A stretch of DNA of 38,374 nt. It comes from Polynucleobacter sp. 31A-FELB (lineage in GTDB: Bacteria > Pseudomonadota > Gammaproteobacteria > Burkholderiales > Burkholderiaceae). Each line of letters starts with the position of its first letter. Position 1 is the first letter of the stretch. Positions 1 to 7,779 of the stretch are shown here, in pieces. The notes under the pieces were generated by a model. That model ran no database searches and had not been told where the DNA came from. It saw only the letters and a list, made by a program, of their open reading frames with translations. Where the stretch lies: NCBI RefSeq assembly GCF_018882405.1, contig NZ_JACVOO010000020.1:1-38374 (forward strand), written 5' to 3'. A program made the position numbers and the translations under genes.

Positions 1-74
1 ACCCTCAGGTAGCCTCCACCTCTTAGATAATCATTAACTACTTTTAACTTGAACTGCGCACTGTGTTTGCTCAT
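1..74 (-). CDS. IS3-family transposase OrfA, N-terminal fragment cut by window edge
   Basis: An ATG at 74 opens a frame that reads MSKHSAQFKLKVVNDYLRGG then GYLR and leaves the window. The opening S-x-FKLKVVNDYL pattern is the start of the helix-turn-helix OrfA protein of IS3-family elements, which binds the IS ends and is normally joined to the DDE catalytic OrfB by a -1 frameshift. Only 24 codons are visible, so it cannot be told whether the gene is intact. It differs from the right-hand copy at residue 18 (Arg here, Gly there). Confidence 0.75.
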   Translation of the reverse strand, partial: MSKHSAQFKLKVVNDYLRGGGYLR

Positions 75-127
75 GAAGCTGACCCCTTTTGGTTGGATTG
101 GGTGTCCAACTTTTGTGGGTCAGTTCA
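1..127 (-). mobile_element. IS3-family (IS150-like) insertion sequence, 5' end only
   Basis: Read on the minus strand, this stretch begins at 127 with TGAACTGACCCACAAAAG, which resembles the terminal inverted repeat style of IS150-group IS3 elements (TG start, GTTGGACA within the first 25 bases). About 53 bases in, the first transposase reading frame opens and runs off the window. The same sequence occurs inverted at 38249-38374 with three base differences over the shared part. Only the first 127 bases are present, so the rest of the element, its right end and any target duplication are not visible. The family assignment rests on the end sequence and the OrfA start. Confidence 0.85.
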
Positions 128-143
128 CAAATGGAGGCTTTTT
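128..143 (-). terminator. Possible 5' arm of a terminator, interrupted by the IS
   Basis: Read on the minus strand, AAAAAGCCTCCATTTG lies directly against the IS end at 127, about 50 bases after the stop of the small gene at 194-349. An A-run followed by a GC-rich arm is how a bidirectional intrinsic terminator begins, and the expected matching arm (GGAGGCTTTTT type) would lie beyond the IS. The AAAAAGCC block sits exactly 8 bases from the IS end, as at the right end of the window. Calling it a terminator arm is inference. Confidence 0.4.
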
Positions 144-193
144 ACTTAAAACTGACCAAAATTGGCCTAAAACAGGGCTAAATCAGTAATAAA

Positions 194-349
194 TTACCAA
201 TTTCCGCTGGTTTTACGTGATTTCTGTTCCAATACTTTAGCTTCGCTAAATGCAGCTGCCAACAAGGCAAAGAAGTCTTTAATTGCGAAGAAAGGCTTAA
301 AGCTAAAAGCTGGTGCTTGGTGAAACTGTACTGAGTTTGAATGTGCCAT
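194..349 (-). CDS. Small hypothetical protein (51 aa)
   Basis: I do not recognise this protein. The ATG at 349 is preceded by AAGGAG with a 6-base spacer, a strong ribosome binding site, which favours this start over a longer frame opening at 388. The product is 51 residues. It has an aromatic-rich middle (FSFKPFFAIKDFFALLAAAF), which could form an amphipathic or membrane-touching helix, and a basic tail with LEQKSRKTSGNW. A perfect 12-bp palindrome lies 14-25 bases upstream of the start. Downstream lies the IS copy, inserted in what may be this gene's terminator. The gene is monocistronic as far as can be seen. Confidence 0.6.
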   Translation of the reverse strand: MAHSNSVQFHQAPAFSFKPFFAIKDFFALLAAAFSEAKVLEQKSRKTSGNW

Positions 350-362
350 GGTGAGCTCCTTA

Positions 363-374
363 AGGGTTAACCCT
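363..374. promoter_or_regulatory. 12-bp perfect palindrome AGGGTTAACCCT upstream of small gene
   Basis: AGGGTTAACCCT is a perfect palindrome placed just upstream of the AAGGAG site of the 51-residue small gene. A position between promoter and ribosome binding site would suit a repressor operator, or a hairpin in the leader. No regulator is identified; the role is inferred only from symmetry and position. Confidence 0.35.
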
Positions 375-416
375 AATGATACACCCAATTACCCCAAGCT
401 GTAGGAATTCGATCGG

Positions 417-917
417 TTATGCCAAGTAAACGCGGGTATTTTTGTACTTTTGGTCCCAAGCATTTTTATAGGCTGCGGTCATGCCAATCATGATGGATGT
501 GGTCCATGCCAATGAAAAAAGACCACTGAGCGAGATGAAAAATGCAAAGGTTTTCCACCCCTCAACCAATGTATCAGACTCAAAACCCACGGTTGTATAG
601 CAACTGCCTGCAAACAGAATTGCGGCAAGAGGGGTTTTCATGATTCCAAGGCCAATAATGAAGACGGACCAAAGGAGAATCTCCAGCAGGTGAATCAGGG
701 CTAGAAATACAAAGGTTGCATAGAAATGAAAGAAAACCCGGTTGTATTGGGTTAGCTTGATATTGTTACGGGTCAAACGCTCGAAGCGCATAAAGACGTG
801 ATTAATGCTGCTGCCATGAAACATCAAAATGACAATCAGACAGGCAATTCCCCAGACGGTATCTCGCGCCAGAAGTACAAAAGGGAATTCGGCAAAGGAG
901 GAAATGATGTTATTCAT
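417..917 (-). CDS. Channel-like membrane protein with a degenerate potassium-filter motif
   Basis: The 166-residue protein has hydrophobic segments at about 15-34, 62-92 and 122-146, with a re-entrant-like stretch before the last one containing CYTTVGFESD (residues 107-115). This resembles the pore and filter of two-helix potassium channels (TVGYGD; Ion_trans_2 type) but with GF in place of GYG. It probably sits in the inner membrane; ion selectivity cannot be predicted from this motif. The ATG at 917 has no strong ribosome binding site. The gene is divergent from the MFS gene that starts about 100 bases away. The family call is by motif only; a non-conducting relative is possible. Confidence 0.6.
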   Translation of the reverse strand: MNNIISSFAEFPFVLLARDTVWGIACLIVILMFHGSSINHVFMRFERLTRNNIKLTQYNRVFFHFYATFVFLALIHLLEILLWSVFIIGLGIMKTPLAAILFAGSCYTTVGFESDTLVEGWKTFAFFISLSGLFSLAWTTSIMIGMTAAYKNAWDQKYKNTRVYLA

Positions 918-1014
918 GAGGTCTGTATGGGGTGGGTTCAGGCATTGATTTCTTTGTCGGTTGATAATGTCACATCTCTAATTTCATGTAAAGAAACCCT
1001 TGACAGAGCATCAC

Positions 1015-2229
1015 ATGCCAGGCGGAAAGAGCAAAGAGCGCTTTTTCTTATTCTCTCTGGCCGGAATTCAGTTCACCCATATCTTAGACTTCATGATCAT
1101 GATGCCTTTGGGCCCCGAATTTATTCGTGAGCTCAACATCAATACGCATGAGTTTGGTCTATTACTCTCTTCCTATACTTTTGCCGCAGCCATTGCCGGT
1201 GTCTTTGCTACGTATTTTGTAGATCGCTTTGAGAGGAGGGTGCTTCTTCTCAGTCTTTATGCCTGCTTCATTATTGCCACCTTAGTTTGTGGTTTAGCCC
1301 CTGATTACCATTCGCTATTTATTGCCCGCGCATTTGCAGGAGCATTTGGTGGCATCTTGGGTTCACTGGTTCAAACCATCATTGCAGATTCCATTCCATT
1401 CGAGCGCAGAGGCAAGGCTTTGGGTACAGTCATGTCGGCATTCTCTGTATCTACAGTTGCAGGCGTGCCGCTGAGTTTATTTCTGGCAAATAACATTCCA
1501 TCCTTAGGGTGGCGTGCACCATTTATATTCATCGCTTTGGTATCTAGCCTCATCTTGTATTTGGGTTATCGCAACATTCCTAAGATTTCTGGACACCTAG
1601 GGCATACCCATGAGGGCAGTCGCCTCAGTCAAATCTGGAATATCTTTGTTGCTCATCAGCATCTGCGCGCATTTATTTTTATGGCGCTGATTATGTTGAC
1701 CGGATTTTCTGTGATTCCTTATATCGCCCTCTATCTCACATCCAATGTGGGGATTGATAACTCCTATATTTCTTTAATTTATCTTTGCGGTGGTATTGCG
1801 ACACTCATGAGTTCTCGCATCATTGGCCATATGGCTGATCGTTACGGCAAGGTCAAGGTATTTAGAGCCCTTGCGGTGATCAGTCTTATTCCCTTGCTCG
1901 TGACGACCAATCTCATGCCGGTGCCGCTTTGGGTGGTCTTGATTAATTCCACTGCATTTTTTGTCTTGGTTTCTGGTCGCATGATTCCGGCTATGGCCAT
2001 TGTGAGTCAAGTAGTGGAAGCTAAAATTCGGGGAACCTTTATGAGTCTCGTAGGTTCAGTGCAGATGCTGGCCTCAGGACTAGCCTCTGTTATCGCTGGT
2101 GTAGTGGTCACCATTGGCGCTGATGGGAAAATGGATCACTACAACCTAGTTGGCTATGGAGCGGCTCTGTGTGGCTTGCTTACCTTCTGGTTGGTGGGCT
2201 ATATTCATACGGATAAACAGGCACGCTAA
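1015..2229 (+). CDS. MFS family transporter
   Basis: A 404-residue polytopic protein with about twelve hydrophobic segments. It shows the usual major facilitator features: a first helix with LAGIQFTHILDFMIMMPLG, a loop 2-3 motif around YFVDRFERRVLL (the G-x-x-x-D-R-x-x-R-R type signature) and a second-half repeat at HMADRYGKVKV. Members of this branch are mostly proton-driven exporters of drugs or small metabolites; the substrate cannot be told. I chose the ATG at 1015; a TTG at 1000 would add five residues (MTEHH) and neither has a good ribosome binding site. It is followed 30 bases later by the hydrolase gene and may share its transcript. Confidence 0.85.
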   Translation: MPGGKSKERFFLFSLAGIQFTHILDFMIMMPLGPEFIRELNINTHEFGLLLSSYTFAAAIAGVFATYFVDRFERRVLLLSLYACFIIATLVCGLAPDYHSLFIARAFAGAFGGILGSLVQTIIADSIPFERRGKALGTVMSAFSVSTVAGVPLSLFLANNIPSLGWRAPFIFIALVSSLILYLGYRNIPKISGHLGHTHEGSRLSQIWNIFVAHQHLRAFIFMALIMLTGFSVIPYIALYLTSNVGIDNSYISLIYLCGGIATLMSSRIIGHMADRYGKVKVFRALAVISLIPLLVTTNLMPVPLWVVLINSTAFFVLVSGRMIPAMAIVSQVVEAKIRGTFMSLVGSVQMLASGLASVIAGVVVTIGADGKMDHYNLVGYGAALCGLLTFWLVGYIHTDKQAR

Positions 2230-2259
2230 GCCCAATTCATTTTCAAAAGAGAGATCGAC

Positions 2260-2946
2260 ATGATTACATTTCAAAGACCGGACGGCGCTTCAGTTGAGGC
2301 TTATCTAATTGAGCCTGCTAATCCAAAAAACGCTCCTGGCGTAGTGGTGATTCAGGAGTGGTGGGGGCTTGATGATGAAATTAAAAATGTCGCCAACCGT
2401 TTAGCAAAAGCAGGGTACCGCGCTTTGGTTCCAGATCTCTATCGGGGCAAACTTGCACTCGAAGCAAATGAAGCCGAGCACCTTATGAATGATCTCAATT
2501 TTGGTGATGCTGCGAGTCAAGATATCCGCGGTGCTGTTCAGTACCTTAAATCAACTGGGAGTAATAAGGTGGCTGTCACAGGATTTTGTATGGGTGGCGC
2601 GCTGACGGTCTTATCTGCTGGACTTGTTCCTGAGTCCGATGGAACGGTGGTTTGGTACGGATATCCACCATTAGAGTATGTTGATGCATCTGCCATAACA
2701 AAGCCGATGCTGGCACACTGGGCTCTTCATGATGATTTCTTCTCCATTGCAGGCGTTGATCAATTGGAAGAAAAGCTTAAAGCCGCCGGTGTCACGTATG
2801 ATTTCCAGCGTTATGACGCTAAGCATGCGTTTGCTAATCCAAAGTCGGATTCAAGAGGTTTGCCGCCATTGCAGTACAACCCGGCCGCTGCTGATTTGGC
2901 CTGGGATCGCACGATGACTTTCTTAAAAGATACTTTAGGTAATTAA
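2260..2946 (+). CDS. Dienelactone hydrolase family protein
   Basis: The 228-residue protein is an alpha/beta hydrolase with a cysteine nucleophile. GFCMGG places Cys110 in the elbow, and the rest of the triad is probably Asp158 or Asp159 (ALHDDFF) and His189 (DAKHAFANP). The early QEWWGLD (32-38) is typical of the family and includes the glutamate that holds the cysteine in the resting state. Family members hydrolyse dienelactones from chlorocatechol breakdown, but many are carboxymethylenebutenolidase-like enzymes of unknown substrate, and no catechol pathway genes are nearby. Length is normal (about 230). No signal peptide, so it is probably cytoplasmic. Confidence 0.9.
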   Translation: MITFQRPDGASVEAYLIEPANPKNAPGVVVIQEWWGLDDEIKNVANRLAKAGYRALVPDLYRGKLALEANEAEHLMNDLNFGDAASQDIRGAVQYLKSTGSNKVAVTGFCMGGALTVLSAGLVPESDGTVVWYGYPPLEYVDASAITKPMLAHWALHDDFFSIAGVDQLEEKLKAAGVTYDFQRYDAKHAFANPKSDSRGLPPLQYNPAAADLAWDRTMTFLKDTLGN

Positions 2947-2965
2947 CAAGCAATTAAAGGCGTAT

Positions 2966-3752
2966 ATGTTTTTCAATTGGATTTATAAGCGTAGCAATAT
3001 TCAGATTTTAATTATTCTGGTGTTGTTTTTTGTTGTATTGCTCGATGTGATGCCACGTATATTGCAGGCCATCCCAATGTTTTCTCCTACCCAAGACAGT
3101 ACTCGATTGGGCTTGAGTCTTTTTGGATCGATCATTACTTTAAGCGGCCTCTTAATTGGTTTCTTGTTAAACCAGGCGCAAACTAATTTTCGTGAAGTGC
3201 AATCCTTAGTCTCTAGAGAAGCTGGTCAGATTAATAATTTGGATCGCTTGCTCGTACGTTATGGGGATCCTACAATTGCCCCCTATGCGTAAGGAGTTAT
3301 TTGAGTATATGAATTCCATCGTGCATGATGAGTGGGATTTGCTTAAGGATGGTCTGGGTAGTAAAAAGACCCATATGCTGTGGAGAGGGATTTCTCGCAA
3401 GCTTTTATCCTTAGAGCCTCATACCAATAGGCAGACAGCCATGTATACCGATATCCTAAAAAAAGCAGAAGAGGTGGCAGAGAGTAGAGAGGCGCGCATA
3501 GAGCGATCTTCAGTACGCCTACCGAATCTATTTTGGGTAGTCATCATCATCTGTATGGTGGCCTTACTTGGTATTAATACCTTGTTCTTGCCTTCAGACT
3601 CATTTTTCATGGGCTTGAAAATTTTGCCCGTTACATTGGGCGCACTTATCTCGCTATTGGTGATTACAGATCAACCTTTTAAAGGCCAGAGCTGCGTTAA
3701 GGCTGACCCGTTCTTAAAAATTATTGAGTCTATTAAAACTCGTACCGAATAA
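2966..3752 (+). pseudogene. DUF4239 (bestrophin-like) membrane protein, broken by a +1 frameshift
   Basis: Two adjacent frames together make one protein of about 261 residues. The first (2966-3292) has two membrane helices and ends in NFREVQSLVSREAGQINNLD then LLVRYGDPTIAPYA-stop. The second continues from MRKELFEYMNSIVHDEW through a basic middle to two more helices near the C-terminus. This is the layout of the DUF4239 bestrophin-like family. The break is at a run of five C at 3279-3283: with four C the frame reads IAPMRKELF without a stop. The gene is either inactivated in this strain or carries a sequencing or assembly error; translation of two separate pieces seems unlikely to be useful. 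The function of the family is not known to me. Confidence 0.8.
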
Positions 3753-3769
3753 TCTTTACTACATTTTTT

Positions 3770-4267
3770 ATGCATCTTTTCACTGAAAACCTCGCTGTTG
3801 AACTTTCTACTTACTATCGCAACCTTGCTTTAGGGCATGGCGTGATTCCCAAGGTCTTTACCTTGGTAAATGGGGAGGGGGATCAGTACCTCTTTTTCAT
3901 CGATGATCTGCGCATGAGCAAGGATGAAGAAGATCAATTCTTGGCCTACATCGTTCAAGAGCATGAGGCTGTTTGCTACGCACGAGGAACTTTAGTCATT
4001 CTGGAAAAATCTCAGCAGTTGATTGAGTTTGCGGTAATCGACCAGGATGATGCTGAAGCTATTGTGTGCTCAGCCCAATTAACCCGAGATATTGACGACA
4101 AGCCAGTTGGACTTACTGAGTTTGAAAAGACCTTAGCCCCCAAGAAAACCATCTTCTTTAGTGGTCTCTTTGAGCCTATCAAGCTATCTGAAGACAAGTC
4201 AGAAGAGTTTGAAAGCCTCTGGGATGAAATGAAGCCCAAGATCTTGCATCGAACGATGGGAATTTAA
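3770..4267 (+). CDS. Hypothetical protein (165 aa)
   Basis: I do not recognise this protein. It is soluble, 165 residues and acidic, with no signal peptide or membrane segment. It has alternating strand-like stretches (VIPKVFTLVNGEGDQYLFFI at about 24-43; LVILEKSQQLIEFAVID at about 75-91) and an acidic C-terminal helix (EDKSEEFESLWDEM). The start at 3770 lacks a good ribosome binding site, but the first 40 residues look structured, so a later start is unlikely. It lies 17 bases after the broken DUF4239 gene and may have been co-transcribed with it. A tRNA gene follows on the other strand. Confidence 0.65.
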   Translation: MHLFTENLAVELSTYYRNLALGHGVIPKVFTLVNGEGDQYLFFIDDLRMSKDEEDQFLAYIVQEHEAVCYARGTLVILEKSQQLIEFAVIDQDDAEAIVCSAQLTRDIDDKPVGLTEFEKTLAPKKTIFFSGLFEPIKLSEDKSEEFESLWDEMKPKILHRTMGI

Positions 4268-4276
4268 TCGCCTATT

Positions 4277-4296
4277 GAAAAGGGCTGTTTAGTCCC
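4277..4296 (-). terminator. Intrinsic terminator of the tRNA-Leu gene
   Basis: On the minus strand GGGACT-AAAC-AGCCC forms a five-pair stem with one bulged A and a four-base loop, followed by TTTT. It lies 25 bases past the CCA end of the tRNA, the expected place for its terminator. The stem is short, so this is a moderate call. Confidence 0.45.
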
Positions 4297-4320
4297 CATG
4301 TAGGTCTTTGTAGGTGTATT

Positions 4321-4407
4321 TGGTGCCCAGGAAGGGACTCGAACCCCCACAACCTTACGATCGCCAGCACCTGAAGCTGGTGCGTCTACCAATTTCGCCA
4401 CCTGGGC
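4321..4407 (-). tRNA. tRNA-Leu (anticodon CAG)
   Basis: The minus strand gives an 87-base tRNA with an encoded CCA end. The acceptor stem is GCCCAGG/CCTGGGC and the D-loop region contains AAATTGGTAGACGC. The anticodon stem is CCAGC/GCTGG around the loop TTCAGGT (anticodon CAG), followed by a long variable arm and a T-arm with GGTTCGAGTCC. The long variable arm and discriminator A are the marks of a class II leucine tRNA. It reads the CUG codon. It is transcribed away from rnr. Confidence 0.97.
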
Positions 4408-4415
4408 ATGCCGTT

Positions 4416-4421
4416 ATTATA
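4416..4421 (-). promoter_or_regulatory. -10 box (TATAAT) of the tRNA-Leu promoter
   Basis: On the minus strand a perfect TATAAT lies 8 bases before the first base of the mature tRNA, so the 5' leader would be only a base or two. No good -35 box is visible at 16-18 bases upstream, so this call rests on the -10 box and its position. Confidence 0.5.
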
Positions 4422-4485
4422 AAGGTATGCCCCTTTTGACCCACTTTCCAACCCTTTTTGGCTTTTACCCCTCAGACTTGGTGGT

Positions 4486-4513
4486 TTGATACAGTAGCCT
4501 AAGCAAGAATAAT
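4486..4513 (+). promoter_or_regulatory. Sigma-70 type promoter of rnr
   Basis: TTGATA (4486-4491) and AATAAT (4508-4513) are separated by 16 bases; each matches the consensus at five of six positions. Transcription would start near 4520, leaving a leader of about 30 bases that carries AAGGA at 4541-4545 before the rnr ATG. Confidence 0.5.
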
Positions 4514-4550
4514 CATTGATATATAAGGCATGTATTGCCGAAGGAATTAA

Positions 4551-6962
4551 ATGCGTAAAGCAAAAAACTTGGTGCCACGAGAGGCTGACCGCTTAGGTAC
4601 AGTCCAAGGTCACCGAGATGGATTTGGATTTGTAATCCCTGATGACGGTGGTGAAGATATTTTTCTTTCTGAAAGAGAAATGTCCCGCGTCATGCACGGC
4701 GATAGAGTCAATGTCAGAGTTTTAGGAACAGATCGCCGTGGTCGCCCAGAAGGTCAGATCGTCGATGTGGTTTTGCACGCCAATAAAGTCGTTATCGGTC
4801 GTCTCTTAAATGAGAATGGTGTTTTGATTGTTGCGCCGGAAGATAAACGTATCGGTCACGATATTTTGATTCCACCAAAAGGTCAGGGGAATGCCAAATT
4901 AGGTCAAGTGGTGAGTGTCGAGATCATCGACTATCCAGATAGTTATAGACAAGCTGTTGGTCGTGTTGTTGAAGTCCTGGGTGAGATTGATGATCCCGGC
5001 ATGGAAATTGAAATCGCCGTACGTAAATATGGCGTTCCCCATGAGTTTTCAGCGGCAGTAAAAAAAGAAGCGGATGCATTGCCCGATACCGTACAGCAAT
5101 CTGACCTTGAAGGTCGAGTGGATTTACGCGACGTTCCTTTGGTCACTATTGATGGTGCCGATGCGCGTGACTTTGATGATGCGGTGTACTGCGAGCCAGT
5201 CATGTACGGTAAGAGTAAAGCTTGGCGTCTGATTGTGGCGATTGCCGACGTATCGCATTACGTCAAGCCAGGCCAGCCCCTTGACGATGAAGGACTCCTA
5301 CGCGCAACATCGGTGTATTTCCCAAGACGGGTAATACCCATGTTGCCAGAGAAGATCTCTAATGGTCTTTGCTCATTAAACCCTGGGGTTGATCGTCTGT
5401 GTATGGTGTGTGACTCTGTTGTGGACAACAACGGGGTAGTGCTGGCCTATCAGTTCTATCCGGCGGTGATGCATTCTGCCCAGCGTTTTACATACGATAC
5501 GGTGTGGGAGATTCTTTCTAATAGCAAAGGACCTGAGGCAACACGTTTTGCTGAGTTCAGATCCTTGCTGACCAATCTCTATTCCCTGTACAAAATTCTA
5601 TTAGATGCCCGTCAAAAACGTGGTGCTATCGAATTTGAAACTACTGAAACCCAAATCATCAGTAATGAGCTCGGGAAGATTCTGCGTATTGAACCGCGTT
5701 TGCGCAATGATGCGCATCGCTTGATCGAAGAGTGTATGTTGACGGCTAACGTCTGTGCTGCCGACTTTATTGATAAGAACAAGCACCTCAGTTTGTATCG
5801 CGTTCACGCTGAACCTTCTGAAGAAAAATTAGTTACTTTGCGTCAAGTTTTGCGTACCTCTGGCTTGTCATTGGGTGGTGGTGAAAAGCCAAAACCAAAA
5901 GACTATGCCAAGCTCATGCGTGAAATTAAAGAGCGTCCTGATGCCAACATGCTTCAGTCGGTTGTTTTGCGCTCTATGCAGCAGGCAATGTACCAACCCG
6001 ATAACGAAGGTCACTTTGGTCTTGCCTATCCTGCGTACTCGCACTTCACGAGTCCGATTCGACGCTACCCAGATCTCCTAACGCATCGAGTGATTAAGGC
6101 GATCTTGGCTAAAAAACCATATACGCCTGTTCTGCCACCAAAAGTCCCACTCAATCTCACGCTGCCGCGTAAAGGTAAAGGTCGTGAGAATGCTGTAAAT
6201 GCTAAAAAGTCTCACAGCGATGCAAAAGAGGCTGCTGCCAATGGCACGCGCTTACCTAAATTACCCAAAGGCGCTAATGCCGCATTGCCTATCTGGGGCC
6301 AATTAGGCGTTCATTGCTCGTCTAATGAGCGTCGTGCTGATGAAGCATCTCGCGATGTTGAAGCTTGGCTCAAGTGCTATTACATGCGCGACCATCTAGG
6401 TCAGGAATATGCTGGCACAGTGACTGGTGTGGCATCTTTTGGTTTATTTATTCAGCTAGAGAACCTCTTTGTTGAAGGTATGGTTCACGTCACCGAATTG
6501 GGTGGCGATTACTTCCAATATGATGAAGCTCGCCAAGAACTCCGTGGGGAGAGAACAGGTATTCGTTATCGCTTAGGCGATCGCGTGCATGTCTTAGTAA
6601 GCCGTGTTGATCTGGATGCTCGCAAGATTGAATTTAGTCTTGTCAAGTCCGTTGGCCTAGAGCCAGGCGGAACTACAAATCGACGTCAAATTATTTTGGC
6701 TAGCGATACTGGCAGACCCAATAAAAAGGCTGCGCCTAAAAAAGGCCGACCTGGTAGCAAAGAGCCGCAGAAGCACTCGGGCATCAATGTTAATGCCGCT
6801 AAATCCGCTGGCAATCTTGGCGCCAATCAGTCCAAGAATCAAGCTGGACGAACTGCAAGCAAAGTCGCCAAGTCTGGCAAAGCCGGTAAGTCTTCTAGGC
6901 CGACCGGCAAACCTGCTGGCACAAAGCCACCTGTTCGTAGCACTAAAGCGCGTCGTAAATAA
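4551..6962 (+). CDS. rnr: Ribonuclease R
   Basis: An 803-residue 3'-5' exoribonuclease that degrades structured RNA. An N-terminal cold-shock/OB region (about 15-80) is followed by the RNB catalytic domain with IDGADARDFDDAVY (200-213), whose aspartates bind the catalytic magnesium. A C-terminal S1 domain (about 617-700) precedes a long Lys/Ala/Gly-rich tail (about 715-803). Between RNB and S1 lies an extra basic stretch (about 525-580) that is absent from the E. coli protein and probably disordered. The start has AAGGA at a good distance. rlmB follows after 29 bases, an rnr-rlmB pairing also found in enterobacteria. Confidence 0.95.
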   Translation: MRKAKNLVPREADRLGTVQGHRDGFGFVIPDDGGEDIFLSEREMSRVMHGDRVNVRVLGTDRRGRPEGQIVDVVLHANKVVIGRLLNENGVLIVAPEDKRIGHDILIPPKGQGNAKLGQVVSVEIIDYPDSYRQAVGRVVEVLGEIDDPGMEIEIAVRKYGVPHEFSAAVKKEADALPDTVQQSDLEGRVDLRDVPLVTIDGADARDFDDAVYCEPVMYGKSKAWRLIVAIADVSHYVKPGQPLDDEGLLRATSVYFPRRVIPMLPEKISNGLCSLNPGVDRLCMVCDSVVDNNGVVLAYQFYPAVMHSAQRFTYDTVWEILSNSKGPEATRFAEFRSLLTNLYSLYKILLDARQKRGAIEFETTETQIISNELGKILRIEPRLRNDAHRLIEECMLTANVCAADFIDKNKHLSLYRVHAEPSEEKLVTLRQVLRTSGLSLGGGEKPKPKDYAKLMREIKERPDANMLQSVVLRSMQQAMYQPDNEGHFGLAYPAYSHFTSPIRRYPDLLTHRVIKAILAKKPYTPVLPPKVPLNLTLPRKGKGRENAVNAKKSHSDAKEAAANGTRLPKLPKGANAALPIWGQLGVHCSSNERRADEASRDVEAWLKCYYMRDHLGQEYAGTVTGVASFGLFIQLENLFVEGMVHVTELGGDYFQYDEARQELRGERTGIRYRLGDRVHVLVSRVDLDARKIEFSLVKSVGLEPGGTTNRRQIILASDTGRPNKKAAPKKGRPGSKEPQKHSGINVNAAKSAGNLGANQSKNQAGRTASKVAKSGKAGKSSRPTGKPAGTKPPVRSTKARRK

Positions 6963-6991
6963 TTAGCAATATAGAATCGAGATAAGTAAAG

Positions 6992-7747
6992 ATGAAGCAA
7001 ATATTGGTTGGTTTTCATGCGGTACAAGCGCGCTTACGGGTGGATGCAGCAAGTCTGAAGTCAGTTTATTTTGATCCGAGTCGTCGTGATCGCCGCATGG
7101 GTGATTTTCTTAAGCAGGCCGAAGAGATCTTGGGCGAACGACTGCACGCCGCTGACTCCGAGCGTCTTCATAAGCTAGCAGGGCATGATCGCCATCAGGG
7201 CGTAGTTGCTCTGGCCGAGAAGATGACGATTGCGCGCACCATTACCGAAGTGGTGGAGGATGCGGAAAGTAATCAAAGCAAGGTGATGTTCTTGGTATTA
7301 GATGGCGTAACCGATCCCCATAACTTCGGCGCATGCTTGCGTGTGGCTGACGGTGCTGGTGTTGATGCGGTGGTGATTCCTAAGGATCGTTCAGCATCTA
7401 TCAACGCCACTGTGAGCAAGGTGTCTAGCGGTGCTTCTGAGGTCATGCCAGTAATTACGGTTACCAACTTGGTTCGTAGCATGAAAGAGATGCAAGAAGC
7501 TGGTGTTTGGCTAATTGGTACTGACGATGAAGCGGAAAAATCTATTTACGATCTCGATCTCACTGGCCCCATTGGTATTGTTATGGGTGCAGAGGGTGAG
7601 GGCATGCGCCGCCTAACCCGCGAGACTTGTGATGAGTTGGTGCGCATTCCAATGAAGGGCGTAGTCGAGAGTTTGAATGTTTCTGTAGCGAGTGGCGTAT
7701 GCTTGTATGAAGCACTAAGACAGCGTTTAGCTAAAGAGGCTAAATAG
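6992..7747 (+). CDS. rlmB: 23S rRNA (guanosine-2'-O-)-methyltransferase RlmB
   Basis: This 251-residue SPOUT (TrmH family) enzyme methylates the ribose of G2251 in E. coli numbering. It has an N-terminal substrate-binding domain (about 1-75, starting KQILVGFHAVQARL). The knotted catalytic domain carries DPHNFGACLRVADGAG (motif 1), GIVMGAEGEGMRRL (motif 2) and the SAM-binding knot VVESLNVSVASGVCLYEALR (motif 3). Length and motifs are normal. It is likely co-transcribed with rnr upstream. Confidence 0.95.
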   Translation: MKQILVGFHAVQARLRVDAASLKSVYFDPSRRDRRMGDFLKQAEEILGERLHAADSERLHKLAGHDRHQGVVALAEKMTIARTITEVVEDAESNQSKVMFLVLDGVTDPHNFGACLRVADGAGVDAVVIPKDRSASINATVSKVSSGASEVMPVITVTNLVRSMKEMQEAGVWLIGTDDEAEKSIYDLDLTGPIGIVMGAEGEGMRRLTRETCDELVRIPMKGVVESLNVSVASGVCLYEALRQRLAKEAK

Positions 7748-7779
7748 TACTTATCACTTCATCTACTCAAGAGGCTTCT

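Noticed and set aside
798..1130. A 110-residue plus-strand frame overlapping the channel and MFS genes.
   Set aside because: It runs antisense to the channel gene and out of frame with the MFS gene, and its composition does not look protein-like.
3261..3752. An independent gene starting at the ATG 3261, or programmed frameshifting at the C-run.
   Set aside because: The two frames join into one DUF4239 protein with one C removed. No stimulatory structure or slow codon makes a programmed +1 shift likely, and the second frame starts in mid-domain.
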